A DNA stretch of 64,000 nucleotides, taken from the NCBI RefSeq assembly GCF_019175285.1, contig NC_056527.1, positions 121,572,382 through 121,636,381 of the forward strand, written 5' to 3'. The first letter of the stretch is position 1; every line of letters starts with the position of its first letter. The notes under the pieces were generated by a model. The model saw only the letters and a program-made list of their open reading frames with translations, had not been told where the DNA came from and searched no databases. A program made the position numbers and the translations under genes. The stretch comes from Sceloporus undulatus. Its lineage: Eukaryota; Chordata; Lepidosauria; Squamata; Phrynosomatidae. Positions 1 to 12,500 of this stretch are shown piece after piece.

Positions 1-960
1 TTTGCATCTCCATTGCAGAATGGCATCCCCTCTACTTTTAATTACAGTCTCTGTGCCTTTGCCTCCTCTTCTCCCTGATTGGCTGCTGCAGCATGCCTGC
101 CGCAATGCCCCATGGGAGTTGTAGTTCCTCTATTCCCTTCTTTAAAAGGCTGATGCATCACTGAGCTTCCAGGGAGCGAAGGGCATTGGCTGCAAGCAGC
201 TGTTTTGCAAAAGAGTGGAAACCCTGCAAAGGAGAGCCCAGGTTTAGTCCACATATTCACTGTCCTTTGGTTGCATTGCTGTCTCGTTGCCTTTCTTTCC
301 AAAGGGGGCTGCTTTCCTTCCCTTGGGGGTCCCCAAACAGCCCTACCTTGCAGGGCTGTTGTGAAGACTTTGTAAGAATGCAAAAGCTATTGTTATGCCA
401 GGCAGATAGCTTCTCTTCTGTAGCAGGAATGATTATTGCAAAATTGTAGCCTTGTTAGTCTGGAGTATAAGTACAGGTTGAATCTTAGGAGCTCCAAAAT
501 CTGAAATGTCTTTGTTTCATGCATAAAATTATACAACGTTTATGCACCCTTGTTTTGAACAATGTTGTGCATGAAACACATGTTTAAATTTTGTACACTG
601 CATTTTAAAAAAACAACAACACTTTTTACTGCTTTAATTGGATTATTTTAATTGTTGCATTTTTTAAAAATGCCCCTTTAAAATATTCTAGGAAATTAAG
701 GAGAAGCTTGTTTAACTCGTTTAATTCTTTTCTTAAATCGCTACCCAAAATGAGGGCATCAAGAAGCCCTTAAAAACCAACCCAGGAAAGTAACTACAAT
801 AGAAGCTGTTACTTGTAGGAGTAAAAAAACACTACTCTTTACTTAATTATATCTTTGCAACTGCCCAAAGTGATTGCATTAAAGTGCTCTTAAAAATCAA
901 TGCAGCAAAACAACTAGAAGCTGTTACTCATGACAATAAATTAACTTTGCTCCTTAATAA
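1..960. other. non-coding flank upstream of FAHD2
   Basis: No conserved coding segment is visible. Around 470-610 is a diverged piece with the ends of a Tigger/pogo-like repeat (ACAGGTTGAATCTT; paired stretches about a cold-shock-like GTTTCATGCATAAAATTAT). The remaining sequence is AT-rich. Any untranslated first exon of FAHD2 would have to lie here, but I cannot locate one. Confidence 0.4.
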
Positions 961-965
961 GACAT

Positions 966-1195
966 GTCCTTGTTTCAAAGAGTGGTGCAGTGGTTTGAGC
1001 ATTGGACCCTGGTTCGAATCCTGGATCTGCCATGTAAACCCAATGGGTGACTTTGGGCAAGTCACACTCTCTCAGCCTCAAGGCAAGGCAATGGCAAACT
1101 CCTATGAACAAATCCTGCCAAGAAAACCCCATGACAGGTCGGCCTTAGGGTCACCATAAGTCAGAAATGATTTGGGGGCACACAACAACACAAAA
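966..1195 (+). repeat. tRNA-derived SINE with (ACA)n tail
   Basis: This is the reference copy for the commonest repeat here. It has a tRNA-like head with an A-box-like GTGGTTTGAGC and a B-box GGTTCGAATCC. A MIR/CORE-like middle follows (GGGCAAGTCACACTCTCTCAGCC), then a 3' part ending CATAAGTCAGAAATGA...GGCACACAACAACA. About 25 copies or fragments lie in the window in both orientations. This one ends about 65 bp before FAHD2 exon 1, so it sits in the proximal promoter or in a first intron. Confidence 0.85.
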
Positions 1196-1267
1196 GGACC
1201 AAGTTACCTCCAAGGTCTCCTGTTCTCTTCCCGAGTGGCCACCATCTCTGTTCACTTTCAGGTTTGG

Positions 1268-1381
1268 ATGCCGGTCCCATTGCAGAGAGCCCTTCTGGTG
1301 GGTCTCAGCGGGACACATCTGGGGAGCCACAGCTGGCGGCGTTTGGGGTCCAGGGGGGTTTCCCGTCTCTGCGGTGGAGCC
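1268..1381 (+). other. FAHD2A: FAHD2 mitochondrial presequence and alternative start
   Basis: Thirty-eight codons precede the second in-frame Met (1382, MRLVQFHAK). The segment is rich in Arg, Ser, Leu and Gly, contains no Asp or Glu, and begins [13 protein letters not shown], as expected for a cleavable mitochondrial signal. Human FAHD2A, as I recall it, also has an Arg-rich extension before MRLVQF. A splice-acceptor-like TTCACTTTCAG ends at 1261, so exon 1 may start at 1262 after an untranslated exon. The ATG at 1268 has a poor Kozak context (T at -3), while 1382 has G at -3. Leaky scanning to a shorter form is therefore possible. Confidence 0.7.
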
Positions 1382-4300
1382 ATGAGGCTGGTCCAGTTCC
1401 ACGCCAAGGACTCAGCGGCCGAGCCCCGGATTGGTCTGGAGGAGAAAGACGGAGGAGACGTGGTGGACCTCAACGCTTTCGACCCATCTTTGCCCAGGAC
1501 CATGCGGGCATTTCTGGAGGAAGGAGAGGAGGCACTTGCGGCGGCTAAAAGGTAAGCAGAAACCTCCAGGGGAGGCTGTAAATAACATTTTTAAATGATT
1601 AAATAAACCAGGGTGACCCAGACAGCTGTTTTTGTACCCCCTAGGGCTGCGTCTGCACTGTAGAAATAATCCAGTTTGGCGCCGCTTTAACTGCCACGGC
1701 TCAATGATACCGAGTCCTAGGATTTGTAGTTTGTTCCGGCACCAGCGGTCTTTGACAGAAGTTAAATGATTCACAGAACTACAGTTTCTAATCTTTGATA
1801 TAAATAGGTTTTTTAAAATGTTATGGCCATCCTAAGTTGGCCATCACAACATCTTGTGGCAGCGGGTTCCATGGTGTAACTATGGAGTGTGTAAAATCCT
1901 CTTGAAGACCACCATCCCTGCCTGCCTTTTCCCATCCGCAGAGCACAGGAGTCTGGCCAGCATCGCCTGCCCCGTTCCCAAGTGACCCTCAGGGCTCCCA
2001 TCACAAACCCAGACAAAGTGATCTGCGTTGGGATGAACTACGTGGACCATTGCCTGGAGCAGAACGTGAAGATCCCCAAGGAGCCCATCATCTTCAGCAA
2101 GTTCTCCAGCTCCATCGTGGGACCCTTTGACCAGATCCTCCACCCGGCAGAGAGCAGCGTAAGGAGAGGACCAAAGTGCCATCCTGTTCTGGTGCCAATG
2201 GAGAGGCTCAGAGATGCCTGTTTTCTCTGACAATGCCAGCCACAGACGCTGGCGAAACATCAGGAAAAAAACTCTTCTAGAACATGGCCTCATAGCCCGA
2301 AAACCCACTAAAACCTATGCCTGTTTTCCCTTCCAGGAAGTGGACTGGGAAGTGGAGCTTGCCTTTGTCATTGGGAAGAAAGGGAAGCACATCCAGGTAA
2401 CGCAGAAAGGGGGGGGGGGGAGGCTGGAAACAATTTATTGAAAAGATATTTTGGTTTTTTGTTTTATTTCATATTTTTCATGTTTTTTATTTTGGTGCCC
2501 TTCTCCTGGAGTGGGACTTTCCAGATGTTGCTGGAGTGGAAGTCCCAGGACCCTGAGCGCATCTTGGGGAATACTGGGAGTTGCAGCCCAACAGCACTAA
2601 GAAATGCTTTCAGGAACACCCTGAAAGTAAAAAGTGTCATTTTTAATCCACTTTCCATTTGCTTTCTTTTTGCGTTACTGCTGCTTGGTACAAATGCATC
2701 TGAATTTTTCTACTTTTAAAATCCCATTTCTGAGCAGGATTCATCTAGTGTGATAAGGCTTTTGGAAGGTGGCAAGATTCACATTCCTGCCCTCAAAGCA
2801 ACACGTTTTGGATGGTGTTATTTTTAACATTGACAGACATGATAGCTCTGTCTTTCTTTCATTCCCGCACCCCAGGAGTCGGATGCCATGGACCACGTCG
2901 CGGGGTTTACCGTTGCCCATGATGTGAGCGCCCGGGACTGGCAGATGAAAAGGAACGGAAAGCAGTGGCTTCTGGGGAAAACCTTCGACACCTTTTGCCC
3001 ACTGGGTCCCGCTCTTGTCACCAAGGACGCTGTGTCAGGTTTGAACGTTGCAAACCCTGCTTTTTGTCACCTCTTCATTTTGCACCCTTGAAATGAGGAG
3101 GCAGCAGCCTTGGTCTTGCTTTGTCTTGCTACACATCTCTTGCACTGACTCTTTGTGGTCTCAGTGTTGTGGGAACATCACATTTTTCCTGTCACATTAC
3201 TGGTGCAAATAAAACAAGAACAGGGCTCTGCATGTGTCCGTCTACACAAGCCCAGACTTTGGTGCTGCTGACTTACCCTTGAGAGCCAATGTATTAAAAA
3301 TATTTTTTAATGTTCAGTTAGGATCTCAAAATTTGATCCTCTCTTTTGGAGCCTTGGATTGTTCCAAATGTTCAGTCTCGTCTGCGTGGGTAAAAAAACC
3401 CCATCCTTACCCCAACACCATTGCTACTCGAGTGCACAAATGGCAGCTTCCAGTGAAATACCATGGGTTTTCCCCATTGACCCAACTTTGCCCGCAAGTT
3501 GGCAAAGTCACAGATTTTGTTATCCACAGAGGGTCCAGGAATCAAACTGCAGTGGATAACAAGGACCCACTGTATTGTGTTAAAAGGCCTTTATCTAGAA
3601 CTATCCCTGTTCTCCTATGCGAGGTTCCACCAGCTCCTACATCCCTCTTGTTCGTTTCTTCCTTAGATCCGCACAACCTGGGAATCCGCTGCCGAGTGAA
3701 TGGAGAGCTGGTCCAGAACAGCAACACCAACCAGATGATTTTCAAGACAGAGGCACTGGTCGCATGGGTCTCCCAGTAAGTGCCATCCTCCTCACCGTTT
3801 TCCCAAAGCATGGCTTTCTTTCTCTTTTTCCTTTCTGTGAATGCTTAAGAAAGCAGACCGCTGGACAGGACAGGTCCAGAAGCCAGACGTTTAAAGCCAT
3901 TTTCTGGTTTAATAAAGAGCCAGTGTGATGCAGATGTTTGAGCATTGGATTATGACTCTGGAGACCAGGGTTCAATTCCTCACTTGGTCATGAGACCCAC
4001 TGGGTGATATCTTGGGCACATCATACTGTCTCAGCTTCAAGAGAAGGCAATGGTAAACCTCTCTTGCTAAGAAGACCCCATGAGAGGGTCGCCATAAGTT
4101 GGACATGACTTGAAGGCACACAACAACAAACAAATCCAAGAAAACACTTCTGTGTTGAAAGCCAAACTGCAAACATGTATCATAGGCCCATTCTGGTTCC
4201 GACTAACCAACAAGAGTTGGGCCTTAGAAGTCAGCCATTCCCAAACTTTGGAGCTCTAGATGTTTTGGACTTCAGCTCTCAGAACTCCTGTTGGCCACGC

Positions 4301-5253
4301 TAGCTGGGGCTTCTGGGAGTTGAAGTCAAAAACACCTGTATGAACAAAGAAAGATGTATGTAGAGGAACAAAATAATGAATTATACTCTATTGTGGAAAT
4401 GTGGGCCATGTCTTGGAAATATAGGATGCATATTGGAAATGTAGCATAGGTCCTACAATTGTACATGTCCCGGCAATGTAGGACATGCCCGGGAAATGTG
4501 TTGGCCGTTGAGACCATAGCCCTTCTTGTTATTAACTTAAGTCTGGGAGTATGTGACAAAGTTGTACCTGAACTCTACACAATCCTGTGTCAGTGGTTGC
4601 AGTTTTTCCTGGCCAAAGTGGCACTGAGTCAAGGTGGGCAAAGGCAGAGATCCTAACTGTTGTAGGCAGAATGTAACGCTTTGCCTGTGCAGTTTTGTAT
4701 GCTCTACTTGCCTTTGCAACTGTCAGGACCCTTGCTAAGCCAGACTCTGCTGGATTGTGTTTTGGGCAGGTTTGTCACCTTGTACCCAGGCGATGTCTTC
4801 CTCACGGGGACTCCACCGGGTGTTGGGGTTTTCCGAAAGCCACCCATCTTCCTCAAGGTAAGCACTGTTCCCAGTTGAATTACAGGTTGTCCTCCTTAAG
4901 CCCCTTGCCCTGGAATCCTGGTTTTAAAAACTGGAAAGCGACACAAGGGGCTGAAAAAAATGGGGATGGAGGAGCAGAGCAAGATTCGCATGCGCAACCC
5001 TTTCCCCACTTCTGGGGCAGGCAGTGGTCTGTTAACTGGATGAATGGTTTTGGCTTGGTACACATGTGCGCCCAATGTTCCTGTTGATCTCTATGGGCAC
5101 ACCAGGTGCCTCCATTGGCTATGTATAGTTTTAACATATTTGGAGTGAGGGGATAGGATTTACACCTATTGCCGTTCTCCCACCACACAGAAAGGGGACG
5201 AAGTGGAATGCGAAATCGATCAACTGGGAACCATCCGAAACAAGGTGGCATGA
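1268..5253 (+). CDS. FAHD2A: FAHD2-type fumarylacetoacetate hydrolase domain protein, 7 exons, 327 aa
   Basis: Coding exons are 1268-1551, 1942-2158, 2337-2396, 2876-3038, 3667-3775, 4770-4857 and 5191-5253 (984 nt with TGA). All introns are GT-AG and phases join cleanly. The protein matches what I recall of human FAHD2A almost throughout: [81 protein letters not shown] and [15 protein letters not shown]. In the FAH family a divalent metal is held by Glu-x-Glu and Asp. Here these are probably E172 and E174 of WEVE and D203 of AHD. The family cleaves C-C bonds in beta-diketo or oxaloacetate-like acids, but the substrate of FAHD2 is not settled. Residues 1-38 look like a mitochondrial targeting sequence. 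The gene is complete, with no stop or frameshift. It is convergent with GPAT2. Confidence 0.95.
1645..1800. repeat. palindromic MITE (AATGCAGTTTGACACC family), FAHD2 intron 1
   Basis: It begins CTGCGTCTGCACTGTAGAAATAA, followed by AGTTTGGCGCCGCTTTAACTGCC and GGATTTGTAGTTT. The second arm is degraded. The element is built as an inverted repeat, and related copies lie at 37570, 44270, 44950, 47083 and 60715. It is probably a non-autonomous DNA transposon; I cannot assign the superfamily. Confidence 0.65.
2234..2318. mobile_element. half of a palindromic MITE in FAHD2 intron 2
   Basis: The text ATGCCAGCCACAGACGCTGG...TCTTCTAGAACATGG...TAGCCCGAAAACCCACTA is one arm of the palindromic MITE seen whole at 16325. 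The intron is only 178 bp, and this arm runs to within about 18 bp of the exon 3 acceptor. It therefore occupies the region where the branch point should lie. Confidence 0.75.
3505..3575. repeat. Tigger/pogo-like fragment, FAHD2 intron 4
   Basis: The text ATTTTGTTATCCACAGAGGGTCC...GTGGATAACAAGGACCCACTGTA resembles the terminal part of the repeats at 20276 and 50085. Only this end is present. Confidence 0.5.
3915..4134 (+). repeat. tRNA-derived SINE, FAHD2 intron 5
   Basis: This copy is full length, from the tRNA-like head (GATGTTTGAGCATTGG, GGTTCAATTCC) to CCATAAGTTGGACATGACTTGAAGGCACACAACAACAAAC. Confidence 0.8.
4225..4335. repeat. palindromic hAT-like MITE (TTCCCAAAC family)
   Basis: It reads CATTCCCAAACTTTGGAGC...GATGTTTTGGACTTCAGCTC, then the reverse arm GGGGCTTCTGGGAGTTGAAGTC. 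The same family makes up the tandem array at 34717. Confidence 0.6.
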
Positions 5254-5610
5254 AGATGTCTTGCTCTGTCGCTTCAGCAGGTGGCTGGTTAGTTGCTGCA
5301 CAGCTATGGCTACAAAAATGGACTGCTTTCGTTGATTCCAATCACAAGCATGGATTAAGGAAATTTTAGAATCAAGTTCCTTGGGATTGGCACCGATGAG
5401 ATTCCTCCTGTCAATAGTCACGAGAAACCTGGTAGTTCCAGCACTATTGGATAGGGAAAAGTGAGTAGAGATCTGAGTGTGTACAGTCGTGCGTATTACT
5501 GTTGTGTCTTTTCATCTTCTGAATGCACATTAACAGGAAGATGTTTGTTTGCGGTGCAGAACTTTTGTGTGGGAGACTTTCCCTTTAAACTCTCTAGATT
5601 GTTAAATCAG

Positions 5611-5616
5611 AATAAA
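5611..5616 (+). terminator. FAHD2A: poly(A) signal candidate of FAHD2
   Basis: AATAAA lies 358 nt after the stop codon, with no earlier AATAAA in the 3' UTR. The cleavage site would be near 5630-5650. Confidence 0.6.
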
Positions 5617-6229
5617 GCAGCTATTAAACTCACACTGGAACCTAACTTGTAAACACTAATATTTTATATCAGAGGCATGTTGGAGTCTGGTATGGTCCAT
5701 GCTCAAATCCGAACAGACATTTTTCCGGTAAGTCCGTCTTGCCTCAAAATGGTACAAGTGAATGTTACAGATTCTGATGTCTAGCAACAGGTATTTCCTG
5801 ACTTTATACACTCCGTTGTGTATGTTTCAAGTCAGATTTTTATGCCCTGGTTTTTATCTCTTTATTAGAGTATGCTTTAGATCTAGACATACATAGCCAT
5901 TTGCACCGGACAAAGAGATCTCTCACAACATTGCATTTCTAAGCATTTTCTATTGCCAAAATAGCTGTTTAGAAAAGGAAATGACAACTCACACATACAA
6001 ACACATCCTTCCATAAACTTAAGAGTTCTCCATCACTTTGATGATAACTCCATGCTGTTTGTATTTTAAACAGGTATTTCCATCACAGTGGAATGGTGCT
6101 GAAACCATGCTTTTTGAAACCAGAACAATATTTATCCACATCAGTTTAGTAGGAATAAGCTAGTATTTGTAGAAATGGAGCATGCTGAAGTCAACAGTTA
6201 ACAATTCAAAGTTATTAAACATTACTGGT

Positions 6230-6235
6230 TTTATT
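6230..6235 (-). terminator. GPAT2: poly(A) signal candidate of GPAT2
   Basis: TTTATT on the plus strand is AATAAA on the minus strand, about 300 nt past the GPAT2 stop. Another TTTATT occurs near 5863. The two convergent genes could therefore have 3' ends about 0.6 kb apart or closer. Confidence 0.5.
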
Positions 6236-6531
6236 ATATTAGCTTTGCAATGCCACCCCTGCAGCAATAAAGGCTCCCAAGGGTAGGATGCACTGGAAAC
6301 AGCAAAACAAGAAGTCGTAGAACAAGTCATCCCTATTCCTAATAGTCAGATGCTCATGGATTTTGTTCTTTAAACTCAAACTCGAGACAAGTGCTCTTTA
6401 GGCAACATTTCCACCTTTCAAATTCCCAAAAGGATCATAGCCCTGGCAAGGTAACTATCAAAACTGGGTGGAGAAGGATACATTTAATGGCACCCCTCAA
6501 CTACTCCTTGCAAGTGTCCCTTTTTTGGAGC

Positions 6532-9500
6532 CTAGTTGTAGATAAATTGACGGATGAATTTCTCCAGTTTCTCTTGGTTCTCTTTGGCAGCAAAGGTTTC
6601 AGAGAGATGGAGAGTGGCTTCCTTTTGCCCTGGGACTTCTCTTATCACCTGGAAAAAGAAAACCAAGAGCAGGGGGAAAACAACTCAAAAGCTATGAACA
6701 TCCCTGGATGGGAACCCTTACGCTTGCAATTTGCTTTTAAAAACTGGCTTTAATTCTGTCATTAAATGGCATGGATGGCATCACATGTAGTTTGGATCTA
6801 AGGGGATGAAGTTGCACACTCACACAAACAGTGCGTGTGTTTTACTGATACACGTTTTGACCTGATTGTTTGTGTTTTAGCTTTTGTATTCTGTACGCTT
6901 TTGACAACGTTTCCGATTGTCGTAAGCTGCTTTGAGTCCCAATCTGGGGAAAACAGTGGGATAGAACTAAATGTAGCAATGACGACATGGAATAGGAGAT
7001 CCTAGAAAATGGCTATGAGGGCATCTTCCAATCTGGAAAGCATGGTGAATGGGGGAAGCACATGCAATGCAACTTACCCCCAATTCTTTATAGATCTGGA
7101 TGGAGATTGCGGTTAGAGTCATGTTGGCACATTCTGGAAAATAAGGGAAAGAAAAGAGAGAAGCCTTGGTGAAAGTAGAGACTGTGGGTGACAAGTACCT
7201 CCATACACTCCCAGATGACTTAGGGTGCATCTACACTGTAGAAATCATGCACAAGTCCAAGTCCTTCCAGTTCCCCCTCCGTTTTGCAGTTTGCCAGCCT
7301 GCCATAGTGGTTTGAGTACTACACTAGGATTCTGGAAGACCAGGGTTCAAATCCCCATTCTGTCACAGAAACCTACTAGGAGACCCACTTGGGCAAGTCT
7401 CACTCCTCTTAGCCTTAGAGGAAGCCAAATGCAAGCTACATCTTGCCACAATGCCCTTCGGGTAGAGTTACCATAAGTCAATGCCAACTTTAAGGCATTG
7501 CCAACAACAGACTTTTAAGAAAATGCTTGTTAAGTGCTTTCCTGTAATGAACAGCATTATCTAGTTAGTTGTTCACAGAATCATCAAGTTGGGAGAGACC
7601 ACAAAGGTCAGCCAAACCAACCTCATGCCATGCTGGAATACACAGTCAAAGACTTCAAGTTCCCAATTTATGGCAACCCTAAGGTGAAGCTATTGTGGGG
7701 TGTTCTTGACAGAATTTGTTCAGAAGGGGTATTTGACAGTGGAATATACTGCCTCAGAGTCTGCTGGGGTCTCCTTTAGAGCTTTTTAAACAGGCTGGAT
7801 GGCCATCTGCTGGGAGTGCTTGGATTGTATATTCCTGCATTGCAAGGGTTGGATTGGATGGCCCTTGGGGTCTCTTTCAGATCCTATGCTCTTGCCTTCG
7901 AGGCTGAAAGACTGTGGCTTGTCCAAGGTTACCCAGTGGGTTGCTATGGCTGAGTAGGGATTCGAACCCTGCTCTCCAGAGCTGTAGTCCAACACTCAAA
8001 GCACAACACCATGAGTCCACCTTGAGTCCTATGTTGGGAGGAAGGTGGGATGTAAGAAAATAAAATAATAAGGATGATGATGGCTCTAGTTTGGTCCTTA
8101 AAAATTCCAGTCACACCCCAAAACCCTAAATTTTCCCTGGCCAATTTTGCCAGTGCTGCTGACATAGCCTTACTCTCCTGCTTTTGCGAAGGTGCTGCAG
8201 AGGCCAGACTTTCTGCATTTAATCTGTTGCATCTCTTTTAAATTAGGCCCATGCGCCCAGAGGGGCTTTCAGTGATTGAAGTATCTTTTTAAAATATATA
8301 TATATATTAATAAATATTTCTCAAGACGAACAAACAAAAAGCATGACCGGAGACACAAAAAGATACCTCAATAGATCCACACGTAACAGACAGACAGGCA
8401 AAGGCCAGGATCACTCAAAGTGTCTGTCCAGACCCAGCCATGACAAGCTGGAGGCTGCTTGCTTTGATCTGCCGTCACAGCTATCAATAAAATAAAAGGA
8501 GACCATATTCCCCAGGAGGCGCCAACGCTTTCTTGATTCTGTGCTTGTTCTGCTCTACACATTTCATTTTTGGAAAGAACTGAATTCCAGACTCAACTGT
8601 ACCAATACTGAGAGGCAGTATGGTGTAGTGGTTTGAGAGTGAGGCTTAGGAGATCAGGGTTCGAATCCTCGCTCAACCACAGAAACCCACTGGGCAAGTC
8701 ACACTCTCTCAACCTCAGAGGAACGTAATGGCAAACAGCTTTAAAATACCTTTAGGGTATTTTAGGCCACAAGATTTGTTAAATCCAGCCACAAAGGGCC
8801 AAATCAGGATTAAGGAATACATTTAGACTTGTAACAGTATTAATTTCACTCTCTATTTTTAACCAAAAGCATTGAATTGAAGCACAAGAACCCCAGATGT
8901 GAAAGCAGATACCCATTGGGCCATGCCCTCTCCAGCAAGCTCAGAATAGCCACAGCAATAGCAGTTTCATTTATAGATTGCTTCATACTGCCTAAGCAGT
9001 CTCTAAGCAGTTTCCAACTGTAAGCCAATAATGTCATAATGGTAGCATCTTTCATCTGCCACAATACAAACGAAGTGACATTTCAATGAGGGACTTCCAA
9101 AACCCAAGCTCAGTTTCACCTACTGCATGACTGCAGCTCTGCAAGGAGAACACTGTGGCCATTTAATCCTCCCTGGTCCCACTATGGACTCACCAAAGGA
9201 ACAGTCCTCTCTTGCCTTCCTCACCAAGAATTGATGCAGGCTTTCCAGGTACTGGGACTCTGTAGGGGGGATAGATGGCAATATGTGATTCGAGGAGGTG
9301 GCCATCGAAGTAGAAGAAACAACACACCAATCTTACAACACAGGTTTACAATACAGGACATGGCTCCTGGGGAACAGCAGATCCTGGATCAGGAAGATCT
9401 TTCTTATTATGTACCTTCAAGTCAACTTTGGCTTATCCACCGAGAGGATTCCAGCCATTGTGTTCACATGATTTTTAAAATGCCTTTTAAGTGCAAGCCT

Positions 9501-12500
9501 TCTCCAAGGATTTCTAAGGGATACTCATGGCTGCAAAGAGTCACGTAAATCAAGGGACGCCATACTGAGACCTACCTGGCTGAGGGTCCTTCAGCTCTCC
9601 CAGAAAGGCAGCAGCTCTATCCAAGGTCTTTAGGAGAGGACTCAGAAGACAACAGATGAACACAAAGAAGGTGCAGCTACTTTCCTGCTGGTTCACCTGG
9701 TGCAGAAAAGAAGAATAGTCAAGGACTGGGGCACCTCCAAATGGCCACTGCATAGGTTCTGCAAAGAAAACACTGAAAATCCATCTTGGATTGAAAAAGC
9801 CTGAACATTGGTGCAAATAATAATAATAATAATAATAACAGGAAAATAATAATAATAGGTGGAGGGGCTTTGGGGGGGATGCCAGGGAAAGGGTTCAGGG
9901 ACTGCAAATTGGGGCCCAAGAGCCAAAAGCAACCCATGGTCCACACCTTGGCCTCTGCTGAACTAACATATTTGTATAGTTTTTAATATGTATTGTTTTT
10001 GAATATGTTGTAGGCTGCCTCTTTAGAGGTCGAATCTTCCTTATCCAAAATCCAAAATATTCTTAAAAACCAAAACTTCATGTGTGGTTGAGACAGGGAC
10101 ACCTTTGCTTTCTGATGGTGTACAATGTACACAAACTTTGTTTCATGGGCAAAATTATTAAAAACATACTAATATATAACATTACATTCAGAGCACGTGT
10201 ATATGATGTATACAAAACATAAATGAGTTTTGCGTTTAGACCTGGTCCTAATTTGCAAGATAGCTGAGTGGGCCCTTGGTACCTGCTGGGGTTTGGTGCC
10301 AAGACTGGATGCTCAAGTCCCAATTAAATACAGTGGCATGGTAAAATGGTGTCCCTTATATAAAATGGCAAAATCAAGGTTTGCTTTCTAGAATGTATGT
10401 TTTTAAAAAATCTGTGGATAAGGAATCTATGGGTACAGAGGGTTGACTATATCCCAAAATCTAAAATAAATTGAAATCTATCATGCTTCTGGTCCTAAGC
10501 ATTTTGGATATGGGAGACTCAACCTATATTGGGAGAAAGGCAAGATGATGATGATGATGATGATGGGCAGTGAGGTTTCCTCTGCTGTGGACCACCTCCT
10601 GCATCACAGATAAAGCTTATTATATAGCAGTGATGTGGGTCATTGTTCAGTACCAAAGTCTTGGAGAGGCCCAGAATAGCAGCAGGTTCCAACTCGGAAC
10701 ATGTCTGACTAATGAAAAGAAGAAGAGGGGGGAAAGGAGGAGGAAGAAAAGGAAAAACAGCAATTTGTGGCCACATCTTGTGCACGTGTGTTGTGTATCC
10801 CACAAGATGGAAATGGCAGGGAAACTTTGCACGCACACCGAGAAACAACAGCTTCCTTGCATCCATGAGAGGGCACTCTCTTTCCAGAAGTTCAAGCGCT
10901 GTTGGATGGGATGGAGAAGGAAAAGGGAAGAGTCAGGCTAAATCTGGTGCCCAAGGAGGGAGTTAAGAGCAAAGGACCCGTCTTGACTTGAACCTGTAAT
11001 TGCAGAGAAGAACTTTGCTCCCGTTTCCAAAGAATGCCGAAGAAATGTTCGGAGCTGCAGCCCACACAGCTGGCATTTGAAGAGACAGGTTGTGAACTCG
11101 GGAGGTGTCACATGTGAGCACCAAGAAACAAAGGATGCAGGAATTTATATGCTAATTTGATGTTCCCTTTTTGTACAACGGGGATGAGGAAGGAAGGCGG
11201 CCTCCCTTGGTGCTGTGGCTTCCTTCCCACATGAAGCCTGGCCAAGAAAGAGGGGGATCTGCAGAGCTGCAGGGAAGAAGCGTGACAGCTCAGGAACCCG
11301 GGGTTTTCCATGCCCCACAGAGACCCCAATTGCAAAGCACTAGGATGCCCAAAAGGAAGAGGGTGCTATGAAGTTCTCACATGGACCCAGGGAGACCCCC
11401 AACATCCCAGATGGATGTTGTAATGCAACGTGGGCAACTATGGGAACAGTGGGTTGCATTAGCTCTGCTGGAGACTTTTTGAGATTCGCATACCCTTTGG
11501 GGGGGAAATCCAAAAAATATTTTGCCCCCATGTGACCCTAAATCCCCCCCAAAGGGGGCATTTTTACCACATTTTTTGCCCCTTGGGCCATTTTAGACCC
11601 AGGAGAAAGCATTTTTAACCCGAGAAATGGTCCCAGGTTACGACCTGCACACTTCTTGCCTCTCCTGATACCAAAATCCATGGACATTCAAGTCCCATTA
11701 AATATAATGGCATTTTGCAATGATGGCCCTTATATCCAATAGCAATATCAAGGTTTGCTTTTTGGAATTTGTATTTTTTTTAAAAAAAATTTCAAGTCAT
11801 GTGTTTTTTGGAATTTCTCTCTTTTTGGAATATTTTCAAGCTTTGGATAGTGGAGTCCCTCATTGCAGAATCCATGGATATGGATGGCGAACTTGGAAAT
11901 ACTCTGCTAGAGAGCTCATGGGCTGTAGCCCCTGTTAGGTGGGCCAGAGCTCTTTAAGAAGAGATTTCCCCATCCCTCACCAAAACTAGAATTCCCCAGA
12001 TCCCACAGGATGGAGCCAGGACCATTAAAGGGGGCTTAGGGTGGTGTAGGACCCCACCGTACTTTGAAACACTGCTTCCCAGCATCATCCCCATAGTCGC
12101 TGTCACTGTCGCCAAAGTCATCCGTTGCCTTGAAGCGCTTGCGAGATGTGTCACACACCAAGACGTCGCTGGGCACCTGAATGAAAGGCGAAAGAGTAGT
12201 CCAGCCAGAGAATCAGATGCAATTTGCCTCCACAACCCACAAGGCCCAGACTAGCAATTCCCAGATGTTGGGCTGGAATACAATCATGTACTGAAAAATA
12301 GCTGTTGGGAACCCTAAGTCTTGGCTACAAAATCAGGTATCTTAATAGCGCCTTTCCATATGAGAACCAGCGTGCCATATTGGTTTGAGCATTGGCCTAT
12401 GACTCTGGAGGAACATGGAGCAGCATGGTAACTTTGGGGGGGGGGGAACTGAACCATTGAACCCGTACCAATGCAAAATAACCCAACCCCAAGAGAGCTT

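Noticed and set aside
966-1060. A tRNA gene at the SINE head
   Set aside because: The A and B boxes are present, but it has no acceptor stem and continues into the SINE body; the same holds for the other copies.
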